Source of the DNA: an uncultured Gammaproteobacteria bacterium
GTDB lineage: Bacteria > Pseudomonadota > Gammaproteobacteria > Steroidobacterales > Woeseiaceae
Length of the DNA stretch: 5,884 nucleotides
Direction: 5' to 3'
Assembly: GCA_938003715.1 (NCBI GenBank)
Contig: CALKYK010000161.1
Coordinates: forward strand, 1 to 5,884
Positions 1 through 5,884 of the stretch are shown here, in pieces. A program made the position numbers and the translations under genes. Numbering within the stretch: position 1 is the first letter of the stretch; each line of letters opens with the position of its first letter. The notes under the pieces were generated by a model. That model had not been told where the DNA came from. It worked only from the letters and a program-made list of their open reading frames with translations, and made no database searches.

Positions 1-768
1 GCCCTTTGCGTCGCTCTTCCCCCGGATAGCCTCTAGGTTTGCCTGCATGTTGTCGTGACGCTCTGTTTCTTTGGCGGGGCAGCGTTCGACCAGCACCTTG
101 CCCGGTTCGGTAAAGCAGGCAATGCCATCGACATGGCCGTCCGTCTCCTTGTCCTGCGGGTCGCCGGGCAACCAGATCACCTTCGTCACGCCCAGCGCAT
201 CGTGGAAGATTCGCTCGGCCTCGGTTTTGTCGAGCCCGGGATTGCGATTCCCGTTCAGCACGCACTGCTCCGTGGTCAGCAGCGTGCCGGCGCCGTCGGT
301 GTTGATCCCGCCGCCTTCCATGAACACCGGCGCGGTAAACGTGCGAATGCCGAGATACTCTGCGATGCGATGGCCGAGCGCCGCGTCCCTGCGCCAGGTC
401 GGGTACTTTTTTCCCCACGCGTTGAAGTGAAATATCGACGCGGCGAGTTCGCCGCCGTCGCTGGTGACGAAGTTCGGCCCGTTGTCGCGCGCCCAGGAAT
501 CGTCGAGATCCACCGCGAGCACGGAGACCCCGGCGCTCAACAGCTGTCGCGCCCGGTCCAGGCCTGCGGGCGGGCAGCACATACTGACCGGCTCGAACTG
601 CGCAATCGCATTGGCGACATTCGCGTAAGCCCGTTGTGTGGCGTCGAGCCTGTCCTCCCAGAGTTCTCTGCGACACGGCCAGGCCATCCAGCAACGACTG
701 TGGGGTTCCCACTCGGCCGGCATCGAAAAGCCCGCCGCTGTCGCGGTCGGGAAGTCCTCTGCACTCAT
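1..768 (-). CDS. aguA: Agmatine deiminase (agmatine iminohydrolase), C-terminus cut by window edge
   Basis: Hydrolyses agmatine to N-carbamoylputrescine and ammonia in the cytoplasm, the first step of the arginine-decarboxylase route to putrescine. Reading from ATG at 768, 256 codons are present. The family is usually about 345-370 residues, so roughly 100 residues lie beyond the left edge. Visible family motifs: MPAEWEPHSRCWMAWP at residues 16-31, DDSWARDNGP at 89-98, MEGGGINTDGAGTLLTTEQC at 150-169, NRNP at 174-177, and GHVDGIACF at 211-219 with the conserved His/Asp pair (H212, D214). The catalytic cysteine is near the C-terminus in this family and is not in the window. The start overlaps an out-of-frame TGA (ATGA, 765-768), the usual sign of translational coupling to an upstream gene. 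No good Shine-Dalgarno is seen. The aguB frame now runs into this frame without a stop, so this protein may be made as the second half of a fusion. Confidence 0.95.
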   Translation of the reverse strand, partial: MSAEDFPTATAAGFSMPAEWEPHSRCWMAWPCRRELWEDRLDATQRAYANVANAIAQFEPVSMCCPPAGLDRARQLLSAGVSVLAVDLDDSWARDNGPNFVTSDGGELAASIFHFNAWGKKYPTWRRDAALGHRIAEYLGIRTFTAPVFMEGGGINTDGAGTLLTTEQCVLNGNRNPGLDKTEAERIFHDALGVTKVIWLPGDPQDKETDGHVDGIACFTEPGKVLVERCPAKETERHDNMQANLEAIRGKSDAKG

Positions 769-1626
769 GCGGTCGCGGTGCGTCCGTCGAGATCGAGCCG
801 GCCGGCGATCGCGGAACAGTCCCCAGGCTACGCGCTCGCGCCGCATCGTTTCGAGATCGAGCGCGGCGGTGATGACGTCGTGGCTCGTGCGGTCCGATTC
901 GACGAGTTTTTCACCGGTGTGGTCGGTAATGAACGAGCTACCGTAAAACGTCACGTCGCAGGATTCGCCTTTCTCCAGGCCGATACGGTTCGACGCCACG
1001 ACCGGTACACAATTGGCCGCGGAGTGCCCCTGCATGACGCGCTGCCAGTGGCCGCAGGAATCGAGATCGGGATAACCTGGCTCTGATCCGATCGCGGTCG
1101 GATACAGCAGCACTTCGGCGCCCTGCAGCACCATGCTGCGCGCTGCCTCGGGAAACCACTGGTCCCAGCAGATTGCGACGCCGATGTTGGCGTAGCGCGT
1201 GCGCCAGGTGCGGAAACCCGTGTTGCCGGGGCTGAAATAGTATTTCTCCTGGTAGCCGGGCGAGTTCGGGATATGCGACTTGCGATACACACCGAGAACG
1301 CTGCCGTCCGCATCGACGATGGCGATCGAGTTGAAAAACGAGTTGTTCGCGCGTTCGAAAAAGCTGATCGGCAGCACCACCGACAGCTCACGCGCCAGCG
1401 CCGAGAAGTGCTCGACGAGCGGGTTTGCGGCCGATTCGTGTGCAAGGTCGAAGTACGCGCTGTCCTGATCCTTGCAGAAGTATGGCGTCTCGAACAGTTC
1501 CTGCAACAGAATGACCTGCGCGCCCTGCGTGGCGGCCGTGCGCACCTGTTCCTCGGCGAGCGCGATGTTGGCAGCGCGATCCGCAGTGCACGCCATTTGC
1601 GTCGCGGCAAAAGTGATCTTGCTCAT
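765..1626 (-). CDS. aguB: N-carbamoylputrescine amidase, frameshifted near its C-terminus and open into aguA
   Basis: Nitrilase-superfamily amidase that hydrolyses N-carbamoylputrescine to putrescine, CO2 and ammonia, the step after AguA. From ATG at 1626 the protein begins MSKITFAATQMACT. The catalytic triad is visible: Glu43 (LLQELFETPYFC), Lys116 (YRKSHIP) and Cys153 (AICWDQWFPEAAR). Further family blocks are YYFSPGNTGF at 129-138 and WGLFRDRRP at 268-276. Relatives continue from here as DLY...LDG and stop. Here residues 277-286 read ARSRRTHRDR and then enter aguA at its Met (residue 287), with no stop. In another frame, bases 800-765 read RLDLDGRTATA then TGA, which looks like the true tail, overlapping the aguA start. 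I infer a small deletion or a sequence error. The enzyme core is intact. The listed left end is that inferred original stop. No clear ribosome binding site precedes the ATG. Confidence 0.93.
798..803 (-). other. Frameshift junction in aguB (GGCCGG, possible deletion scar)
   Basis: This is where the AguB frame and its expected tail part company. Minus-strand codons through 799 encode RDRRP. The tail RLDLDGRTATA-stop begins at 800 in another frame. If the ancestor read RRP-DLYG-RLDLDG, as the family pattern suggests, a GGCCGG would have occurred twice, 14 bases apart. Losing one copy plus the intervening bases gives the present sequence exactly. The 14-base size is inferred from frame arithmetic and family knowledge, not observed. 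Confidence 0.55.
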
Positions 1627-1665
1627 GTCGATTGAATGTCGAAGCGTCAGCGGGCGTTCAAAGGT

Positions 1666-1671
1666 AGCATA
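1666..1671 (-). promoter_or_regulatory. Candidate -10 element for aguBA
   Basis: In the 74-base divergent gap between aguB and the transporter gene, the minus strand reads TATGCT, 4-5 bases from the sigma-70 -10 consensus and about 40 bases before the aguB ATG. No recognisable -35 hexamer sits 16-18 bases upstream, so this is a weak call based on position and one hexamer. Confidence 0.25.
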
Positions 1672-1700
1672 GGCGTCACGTCTTTGAGACAGGTCCCGAC

Positions 1701-2828
1701 ATGCCGTGGAACGCGCTGCGACTGATCCAGCTGTCCCTGCTCGGTTCCGTCACGCTGCTGCCGCTGCTGGTGCTGCCGGCCATCGTCGGCGCGCTCGTAG
1801 ATTACGCCGGGTTCAGTGAGGCGGACGCGGGCTGGGTCGCGGCGGTCGGTTTTGCCGGCAACGCGGTCGCAGCCATCGCGGTGGGTCTGCGGATACGCCA
1901 TCTCAATCCGCGGCGTCTTGCGCTATGGGGCACCGTGACGCTGCTGCTGTTCGATGCGCTGTCGATGTTCATCAATGCGATTCCGGTGCCGTTATTCCTG
2001 GCGCTTCGGGCGATTTCGGGTCTGGGCGGTGCTGCCGCGTTCGCAGCGGTGATGGCGACGATCGCCGCGTCGCCGGCACCGGAACGCGGGTACGGCGTGT
2101 TCATGATGTTCCAGTTCGGCTTCAGCGCGCTCGGTCTTTACCTTCTTCCACAAGTGTTGCCGGCGATTGGCGCAGGGGGCATGTACATCACGCTCGCTGC
2201 GGCCGCGGCGCTGGTGCTGGTGATGGTGCCTTCCGTCCTCGACCGGGCGGCGGCAGCGGACGACTCGGCGCTCGAACTGCACATGCTTCTGCGCCCGGCT
2301 GCGCTACTGGCGATGTTCGGCATCGGTCTGTACGAGGCCGCGAACCTGATGCACTTCACCTATGCTGATCGCATCGGCGTAGGGTTCGGCCTGCCGGACC
2401 AGCGCATCGGCGAGATCCTCGGCATCGCCACGCTGCTCGGCATGGCAGCGGCGCTGGGTGTCGTCTGGGTTGCAAACCGGTTCGGCCAGCTCCTGCCGCT
2501 CGCAGTAGCGCTGTTCCTGTCGATCGCGGCCCTCGTCTACCTGCAGCACCCGACAGGCACAGAGACCTACGCCATCGCGATGTGTCTGCTCAGCATCGGC
2601 TGGGGATTCGGGCTGCCGTATTTTCATGCGGTCGAGGCACGCCTCGATCCGGGCGGCAGCGTCGTCGTCGCAGGTGGATTTTTCACCGCGGGTGGCAGCG
2701 CCGTCGGCCCGGCGCTGGCCGCGATGCTGGTGCGCCCGGACGACTACGACCTGGTCATGAACGTCGCAATCGCGATCTATGCGCTCGTATTCGTACTGAT
2801 GGTTTTCTGCGTGCGCAAGGCGCGCTGA
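1701..2828 (+). CDS. Major facilitator superfamily transporter, substrate unknown
   Basis: A 375-residue inner-membrane protein with about twelve hydrophobic segments: roughly 11-33, 43-62, 73-92, 95-122, 132-153, 159-178, 199-218, 236-258, 262-281, 288-308, 320-344 and 350-371. A longer polar loop at 179-198 separates two six-helix halves, as in the major facilitator superfamily. The loop between helices 2 and 3 (GLRIRHLNPRR, 62-72) resembles the basic motif A of the family. RAISGLGG at 103-110 in helix 4 fits the usual arginine-plus-glycine pattern. It probably works as a proton-coupled or facilitative carrier. Nothing in the sequence identifies the substrate. The start at 1701 has a partial Shine-Dalgarno (AGG, 1691-1693). 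It is transcribed away from aguBA across a 74-base gap, so shared regulation with putrescine synthesis is possible but unproven. It ends 14 bases from the convergent ppiB stop. Confidence 0.85.
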   Translation: MPWNALRLIQLSLLGSVTLLPLLVLPAIVGALVDYAGFSEADAGWVAAVGFAGNAVAAIAVGLRIRHLNPRRLALWGTVTLLLFDALSMFINAIPVPLFLALRAISGLGGAAAFAAVMATIAASPAPERGYGVFMMFQFGFSALGLYLLPQVLPAIGAGGMYITLAAAAALVLVMVPSVLDRAAAADDSALELHMLLRPAALLAMFGIGLYEAANLMHFTYADRIGVGFGLPDQRIGEILGIATLLGMAAALGVVWVANRFGQLLPLAVALFLSIAALVYLQHPTGTETYAIAMCLLSIGWGFGLPYFHAVEARLDPGGSVVVAGGFFTAGGSAVGPALAAMLVRPDDYDLVMNVAIAIYALVFVLMVFCVRKAR

Positions 2829-2842
2829 GCAGCACGAAAGCG

Positions 2843-3328
2843 CTACTCGTTTTTCAGCACCTCGACGATGCGTACGGTTTCGACCGGCACGTCCTGGTGT
2901 CCATGTCGCGTTTCGGTCGGTAGTGCGGCGATCGTGTCGACGACGTCCATGCCCGATGCAACTTTGCCGAAAACCGCGTACCCGTAGTCCCGGTCGCCGT
3001 GGTCGAGGAAAGCGTTGTCGCGCAGGTTGATGAAGAACTGCGACGTCGCGCTGTCCACCTCCCCGGTGCGCGCCATGGCAAGCGTGCCGCGCAGGTTTTT
3101 TTCCCCGTTTGCCGCCTCGTTGCGAATCGCCTCACGCGTCGGCTTGCGCTGCAGTTCCGAATCGAGGCCGCCGCCCTGGATCATGAAATTTGGAATGACC
3201 CGGTGAAAAACCGTGCCGTCGTAGAAACCGTCGCCGACGTACTGCAGGAAATTGGCGCAGGAAACCGGCGCCGTTTCCTCTAACAGTTCGATGACGATGT
3301 CGCCGTGGCTGGTCCTTATGGTGATCAC
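2843..3328 (-). CDS. ppiB: Peptidyl-prolyl cis-trans isomerase, cytoplasmic cyclophilin
   Basis: Catalyses cis-trans isomerisation of peptide bonds before proline, helping protein folding in the cytoplasm. The GTG start at 3328 gives 161 residues beginning MITIRTSHGDIVIEL, close to the 164-residue E. coli PpiB. Cyclophilin hallmarks are continuous: FHRVIPNFMIQGGG at 41-54 with active-site Arg43, Phe48 and Gln51; RGTLAMAR at 80-87; SATSQFFIN at 93-101; YAVFGKVASGMDVVD at 117-131; and HQDVP at 144-148. There is no signal peptide, so it is the cytoplasmic rather than the periplasmic form. GGAG at 3335-3338 lies six bases before the GTG. An ATG-started frame extends back to 3547, but it overlaps prmC and encodes a non-homologous arginine-, serine- and proline-rich stretch, so the GTG is preferred. 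It follows prmC on the same strand by 76 bases and probably has its own promoter. Confidence 0.96.
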   Translation of the reverse strand: MITIRTSHGDIVIELLEETAPVSCANFLQYVGDGFYDGTVFHRVIPNFMIQGGGLDSELQRKPTREAIRNEAANGEKNLRGTLAMARTGEVDSATSQFFINLRDNAFLDHGDRDYGYAVFGKVASGMDVVDTIAALPTETRHGHQDVPVETVRIVEVLKNE

Positions 3329-3334
3329 GATGGG

Positions 3335-3338
3335 CTCC
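3335..3338 (-). promoter_or_regulatory. Ribosome binding site deciding the ppiB GTG start
   Basis: Minus-strand GGAG, six bases upstream of GTG 3328. It supports that start over the far-upstream ATG at 3547, and the resulting N-terminus matches cyclophilins. Confidence 0.7.
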
Positions 3339-3358
3339 GCGATTGTCTTTCGGTGCCG

Positions 3359-3364
3359 AGTATA
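3359..3364 (-). promoter_or_regulatory. Probable -10 element of the ppiB promoter
   Basis: Minus-strand TATACT, one base from the TATAAT consensus, lies 30 bases upstream of the ppiB GTG in the prmC-ppiB gap. This implies a short leader of about 24 bases that includes the GGAG. No good -35 hexamer is seen 16-18 bases further upstream, so the promoter may depend on an activator or be weak. Confidence 0.45.
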
Positions 3365-3404
3365 ACGTTCATTCGATCGACCGTTCTGCCAGGGTCCGGC
3401 GCCA

Positions 3405-4268
3405 TCATCGCGTCGCGACGGTGACCCGCGGTTTGCCTGCGAAATCGGTGCGGGTACGAATGTCGGTCCAACCGTGTGCGTCGAGCAGGCCGGACAGAAC
3501 GTCCCCCTGCTGCTCGCCGTGCTCGACCACGAGTGCGCCGCCGGCATGCAGAACCGCGCCGGCGTGTTCGGCGATTACGCGTAGCGCATCGAGGCCGTCC
3601 GCGCCGGAAGCCAGCGCCTCGCGTGGCTCGAAGGACAGCTCGGCAAGGGCCGGATCGGTTTCGCAGACGTAGGGCGGATTGGATACGACGATGTCGAAGC
3701 GCTCGCCCCTGACCGGCTCGAACCAGCTGCCGCTGCGGAACTCGACGTTCGGCAGGTCGTGCTGCCGCGCGTTCTCCCGAGCGACTGCCAGCGCGGCGGG
3801 CGACACATCGGTGGCGACGAAGTCGCAGTTCGGGCGCTCGCGGGCGAGTGCCAGCGCAATCGCGCCACTCCCCGTGCCGAGATCGAGTACGCGCATCTTT
3901 GCGCGCCGGGGCATCCTGGCCAGCGCCTGCTCGACGACGAGTTCGGTCTCCGGCCGAGGCACCAGCGTATCGCGGCTCACCATCAGTTCCATCGACCAGA
4001 ATTCCCGCGTGCCGGTGATGTAGGCAAGCGGCAAACCCGCGGCGCGACGCCCGACCGTTTCGCCGAAGCGCTTCTGCGCCTCGGCATCCATCGTGTCGTC
4101 CGGATGCGCATAGAGATAACTCCGCGGCACGTCGAGTGCGCGTGCCAGGAGCAGCTCCGCTTCCAGCCGCGCAGAGTCGCTGACGGACGCCAGGCGCTCT
4201 GCGGCGGCGGCAATGGCTTCGTCAATGCGCAAATACCCGTTCAAAGCGTTACACCCATCGCGTACCAT
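3405..4268 (-). CDS. prmC: Peptide chain release factor N5-glutamine methyltransferase
   Basis: Methylates the glutamine of the GGQ motif in release factors RF1 and RF2 using S-adenosylmethionine, which speeds translation termination. From ATG 4268 the protein has 287 residues; E. coli PrmC has 277. An N-terminal helical domain (to about residue 80) is followed by ITGTREFWSMEL at 84-95 and LVPRPETELVVEQAL at 102-116. Then come the Rossmann methyltransferase glycine loop LDLGTGSGAIAL at 128-139, the acidic residue in TDVSP at 153-157, and the signature SNPPYV at 196-201 that holds the target glutamine. The tail GGALVVEHGEQQG at 243-255 is typical. The start is uncertain. ATG 4268 has no good Shine-Dalgarno, and TTG at 4232 (leading to RIDEAI) would give 275 residues, matching relatives better. 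ATG 4322 would overlap the leader of the divergent gene and is less likely. prmC usually follows prfA; here its upstream neighbour is the divergent cystathionine synthase gene. Confidence 0.93.
   Translation of the reverse strand: MVRDGCNALNGYLRIDEAIAAAAERLASVSDSARLEAELLLARALDVPRSYLYAHPDDTMDAEAQKRFGETVGRRAAGLPLAYITGTREFWSMELMVSRDTLVPRPETELVVEQALARMPRRAKMRVLDLGTGSGAIALALARERPNCDFVATDVSPAALAVARENARQHDLPNVEFRSGSWFEPVRGERFDIVVSNPPYVCETDPALAELSFEPREALASGADGLDALRVIAEHAGAVLHAGGALVVEHGEQQGDVLSGLLDAHGWTDIRTRTDFAGKPRVTVATR
4240..4268 (+). promoter_or_regulatory. Candidate sigma-70 promoter for the cystathionine beta-synthase gene
   Basis: TTCAAA (4240-4245) and TACCAT (4263-4268) are separated by 17 bases, each matching four of six consensus bases. 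It would start transcription near 4275, giving a leader of roughly 65 bases. The element lies inside the 5' end of prmC on the other strand if prmC starts at 4268. Spacing is ideal but both hexamers are mediocre. Confidence 0.25.
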
Positions 4269-4341
4269 GGCGGCCCAACAATCACCGGCGGTCTCAATAA
4301 CATACGCGACCGCGTTTCGCACTCGACAGGCGGGAATTCAC

Positions 4342-5703
4342 ATGCAGGTATTCGGCAACGTGCTGGAAATGGTCGGCAGGACGCCGATGCTCGAGATAAC
4401 GAAGCTCGACACCGGCCCGTGCCGCCTGTTCCTGAAACTCGAGCTGATGAATCCCGGCGGATCGATCAAGGACCGCATCGGCGTGTCGATGATCGAGGAG
4501 GCCGAGAAGCGCGGTGACATCAGTCCCGGCGACACGCTCGTCGAGGCGACCGCGGGCAATACCGGTCTGGGCCTTGCACTGGTCGCGGCGCAGAAAGGCT
4601 ATCACCTGGTGCTGGTCCTGCCGGACAAGATGAGCCAGGAGAAGATATTCAATCTTCGGGCAATGGGTGCCGAGGTCGTGCTGACGCGGTCTGATGTCGC
4701 GAAGGGCCATCCCGAGTATTACCAGGATCTGGGCAAGCGCATCGCCGAGGAGAGCGGCGCCTATTTCATCAACCAGTTCGGCAACCCGGACAATCCGCTG
4801 GCGCACGAGCAGACGACCGCGCCGGAGATTTTCGAGCAGATGGACGGCAAGGTCGACGCGATCGTGCTCGGCGTCGGTTCGAGCGGCACCGTTTCCGGCA
4901 TCAGCAAGTACCTGCAGGCGCATTCGCCCGACACGGCGCTGGTACTGGCCGACCCGGTTGGCTCCGTACTGGCCGACTACATCAACAAGGGCGAGCTCGG
5001 CGAAAAAGGGTCCTGGCTGGTCGAGGGCATCGGCGAGGACTTCATTCCCGACATCGCCGATTTCACCGGCGTGACTGCGGCGTACAGCATCTCCGACGAC
5101 GAATCGTTTTCGACCGCACGGGAACTGTTGCGCAAGGAAGGGTTGCTGGCCGGCTCGTCGACGGGCACGTTGCTGGGCGCCGCGTTGCGCTACTGCCGCG
5201 ACCAGACCGATGCCAAGCGGGTCGTCAGCTTCGCCTGCGACACGGGCAACAAGTACCTGTCCAAGCTGTTCAACGACTTCTGGATGGAAGACCAGGGCTT
5301 CATCACGCGCAAGCCGTACGACGATCTGCGCGACCTGATCGGCCGGCCGCACGGCGAGCGTGCGACGATCACGGTCGGACCGTCCGACGTGATCACGACG
5401 GCCCACAACCGGCTGCGCAACGCCGGGTTCTCGCAGCTGCCTGTCATGGAGGACGGCCGCTTGCTCGGCGTCATCACCGAAGAAACGATCCTGCAGTTTG
5501 CCTACGGCAAACCGGACCTGATGCATGCGCCTGTTTCGGCGGCCATGCAAACCGCGGTCATCCGGCTCGAAAAGGACGCGAGCATGCACAACCTGGTTGC
5601 GATGCTGTCCGCCAAGCCCTACGTCGCGGTCACCGACGGTGACGAGTTCCTGGGCCTGATAACCCGGGCCGATGTACTAAACTACCTGCGTAAGCAGATG
5701 TAG
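4342..5703 (+). CDS. cbs: Cystathionine beta-synthase, PLP-dependent, with C-terminal CBS-domain pair
   Basis: Condenses L-serine with L-homocysteine to cystathionine, the entry to reverse transsulfuration toward cysteine; cytoplasmic. The 453-residue protein has the fold-type II PLP core: GRTPM at 12-16, PLP-binding Lys43 in NPGGSIKDR (37-45), EATAGNTG at 68-75, the phosphate loop GVGSSGTVSG at 177-186, and GSSTGT at 271-276. EGIGEDFIP at 228-236 and DTGNKYLSK at 300-308 are characteristic of cystathionine beta-synthases rather than of CysK. Two CBS domains follow at about 341-393 and 397-452 (SQLPVMEDGRLLGVIT, FLGLITRADVLNYLR); in relatives these bind adenosyl ligands and regulate. The N-terminal heme domain of the animal enzyme is absent. 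The start at 4342 has GGGA (4332-4335) six bases upstream. The 43-codon extension back to 4213 is antisense to prmC and unlike the family. Use of O-acetylserine as an alternative substrate cannot be excluded. Confidence 0.94.
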   Translation: MQVFGNVLEMVGRTPMLEITKLDTGPCRLFLKLELMNPGGSIKDRIGVSMIEEAEKRGDISPGDTLVEATAGNTGLGLALVAAQKGYHLVLVLPDKMSQEKIFNLRAMGAEVVLTRSDVAKGHPEYYQDLGKRIAEESGAYFINQFGNPDNPLAHEQTTAPEIFEQMDGKVDAIVLGVGSSGTVSGISKYLQAHSPDTALVLADPVGSVLADYINKGELGEKGSWLVEGIGEDFIPDIADFTGVTAAYSISDDESFSTARELLRKEGLLAGSSTGTLLGAALRYCRDQTDAKRVVSFACDTGNKYLSKLFNDFWMEDQGFITRKPYDDLRDLIGRPHGERATITVGPSDVITTAHNRLRNAGFSQLPVMEDGRLLGVITEETILQFAYGKPDLMHAPVSAAMQTAVIRLEKDASMHNLVAMLSAKPYVAVTDGDEFLGLITRADVLNYLRKQM

Positions 5704-5726
5704 CGCGGCGTCGCTGCGGCGCCGCG
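5704..5726 (+). repeat. GC-rich hairpin between cbs and the cyclopropane synthase gene
   Basis: CGCGGCG (5704-5710) is the exact inverse complement of CGCCGCG (5720-5726). Three further pairs (5711-5713 with 5717-5719, one of them T-G) close a three-base loop, giving about a ten-pair stem immediately after the cbs stop. No T-run follows, so it is not a standard intrinsic terminator. It could slow RNA decay or polymerase between the two genes. Confidence 0.45.
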
Positions 5727-5732
5727 GCCCGC

Positions 5733-5738
5733 GGTGAG
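5733..5738 (+). promoter_or_regulatory. Ribosome binding site supporting the cyclopropane synthase GTG start
   Basis: GGTGAG precedes GTG 5742 by three bases. GGTGA matches the 3' part of the full AGGAGGTGA consensus, so the short spacing is acceptable. The nearby ATG at 5740 and GTG at 5734 run straight into TGA and cannot be starts. Confidence 0.5.
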
Positions 5739-5741
5739 CAT

Positions 5742-5884
5742 GTGACGCTGAAACGCCTGGTGACCCGCACCTTCTCGCGCGCCGGAGCCGCGATCAACGC
5801 CGACCGCGCCTGCGACCTCCAGGTGTTCACGGAGCGATTCTACCGGCGCGCTGCACGGGGGCCGCTCGGGCTCGGCGAAGCCTA
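5742..5884 (+). CDS. cfa: Cyclopropane-fatty-acyl-phospholipid synthase, N-terminal fragment cut by window edge
   Basis: Transfers a methylene from S-adenosylmethionine to the double bond of unsaturated acyl chains in membrane phospholipids, forming cyclopropane rings. Only 47 codons are present before the right edge; the whole enzyme is usually about 380-420 residues. The visible part aligns with the N-terminal domain of E. coli Cfa: FSRAGAAINAD at 11-21 corresponds to LLSRAGIAING, and FYRRAARGPLGLGEAY at 33-48 (last residue partial) to FKRVLQEGSLGLGESY. The methyltransferase domain is beyond the window. GTG 5742 is the first sensible start, with GGTGAG upstream; GTG 5760 is a less supported alternative. 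It begins 38 bases after cbs on the same strand, so co-transcription is likely unless the intervening hairpin interrupts it. Confidence 0.82.
   Translation, partial: MTLKRLVTRTFSRAGAAINADRACDLQVFTERFYRRAARGPLGLGEA

Noticed and set aside
790..810. Programmed ribosomal frameshift joining RDRRP to LDLDGRTATA
   Set aside because: A +1 shift would restore the stop, but the expected DLYG segment would still be missing and no slippery sequence or stimulator is seen. A deletion explains both the frame and the lost residues.
55..1086. A long plus-strand open frame of 343 codons across the aguA/aguB region
   Set aside because: The minus strand carries unmistakable AguA and AguB motifs over the same bases. 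The plus-strand translation is arginine- and alanine-rich without recognisable domains, as expected of antisense frames in GC-rich genes.
2834..2854. Possible terminator between the convergent transporter and ppiB genes (ACGA...TCGT followed by T's)
   Set aside because: The stem has only four pairs around a nine-base loop, and the T-run is the ppiB codons for Lys-Asn. Too weak to call.
3329..3547. N-terminal extension of ppiB to ATG 3547
   Set aside because: It overlaps the 3' end of prmC in another frame, reads as low-complexity shadow sequence, and is not a signal peptide. GTG 3328 with GGAG fits cyclophilins.
4213..4341. N-terminal extension of 43 residues on cystathionine beta-synthase
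   Set aside because: It has no family similarity, lacks a heme-binding motif, overlaps prmC antisense, and the internal ATG 4342 has a ribosome binding site and the expected N-terminus.
4294..5589. A minus-strand open frame of 431 codons opposite cbs
   Set aside because: It is fully antisense to a clear cystathionine beta-synthase, resembles no family I recognise, and its length is explained by high third-position GC.

Overview
The window is GC-rich, tightly packed bacterial DNA. It looks like a gammaproteobacterium (PpiB- and PrmC-type proteins close to enterobacterial ones, AguB/AguA polyamine genes, a heme-free cystathionine beta-synthase). The exact lineage cannot be read from the sequence. 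All genes found are chromosomal housekeeping or metabolic genes. I saw no insertion sequence, CRISPR array, tRNA, rRNA or phage gene, and no gene-free stretch longer than about 130 bases.

Layout. Minus strand 1-1626: agmatine-to-putrescine pair aguB then aguA, with aguA cut by the window's left edge. Plus strand 1701-2828: a 12-helix major facilitator transporter, divergent from aguB and convergent with the next gene. Minus strand 2843-3328: cytoplasmic cyclophilin ppiB. Minus strand 3405-about 4268: prmC, the release-factor glutamine methyltransferase. Plus strand 4342-5703: cystathionine beta-synthase with a C-terminal CBS-domain pair. Plus strand 5742 to the right edge: the N-terminus of a cyclopropane-fatty-acid synthase.

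Function. AguA hydrolyses agmatine to N-carbamoylputrescine and AguB hydrolyses that to putrescine. At the other end, cyclopropane synthase consumes S-adenosylmethionine and releases S-adenosylhomocysteine. Recycling of that product yields homocysteine, the substrate of cystathionine beta-synthase, so this pair has a plausible metabolic link. PrmC also uses S-adenosylmethionine.

The most notable observation is at the aguB/aguA junction. aguB has lost its reading frame just after its conserved C-terminal GLFRDRRP motif. The expected tail and a stop overlapping the aguA start (ATGA) survive in another frame. The actual frame runs without a stop from aguB into aguA, giving one predicted AguB-AguA fusion. 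A 14-base deletion between short GGCCGG repeats would explain it exactly, and so would a sequence error of the same kind. I found no convincing undescribed system here.
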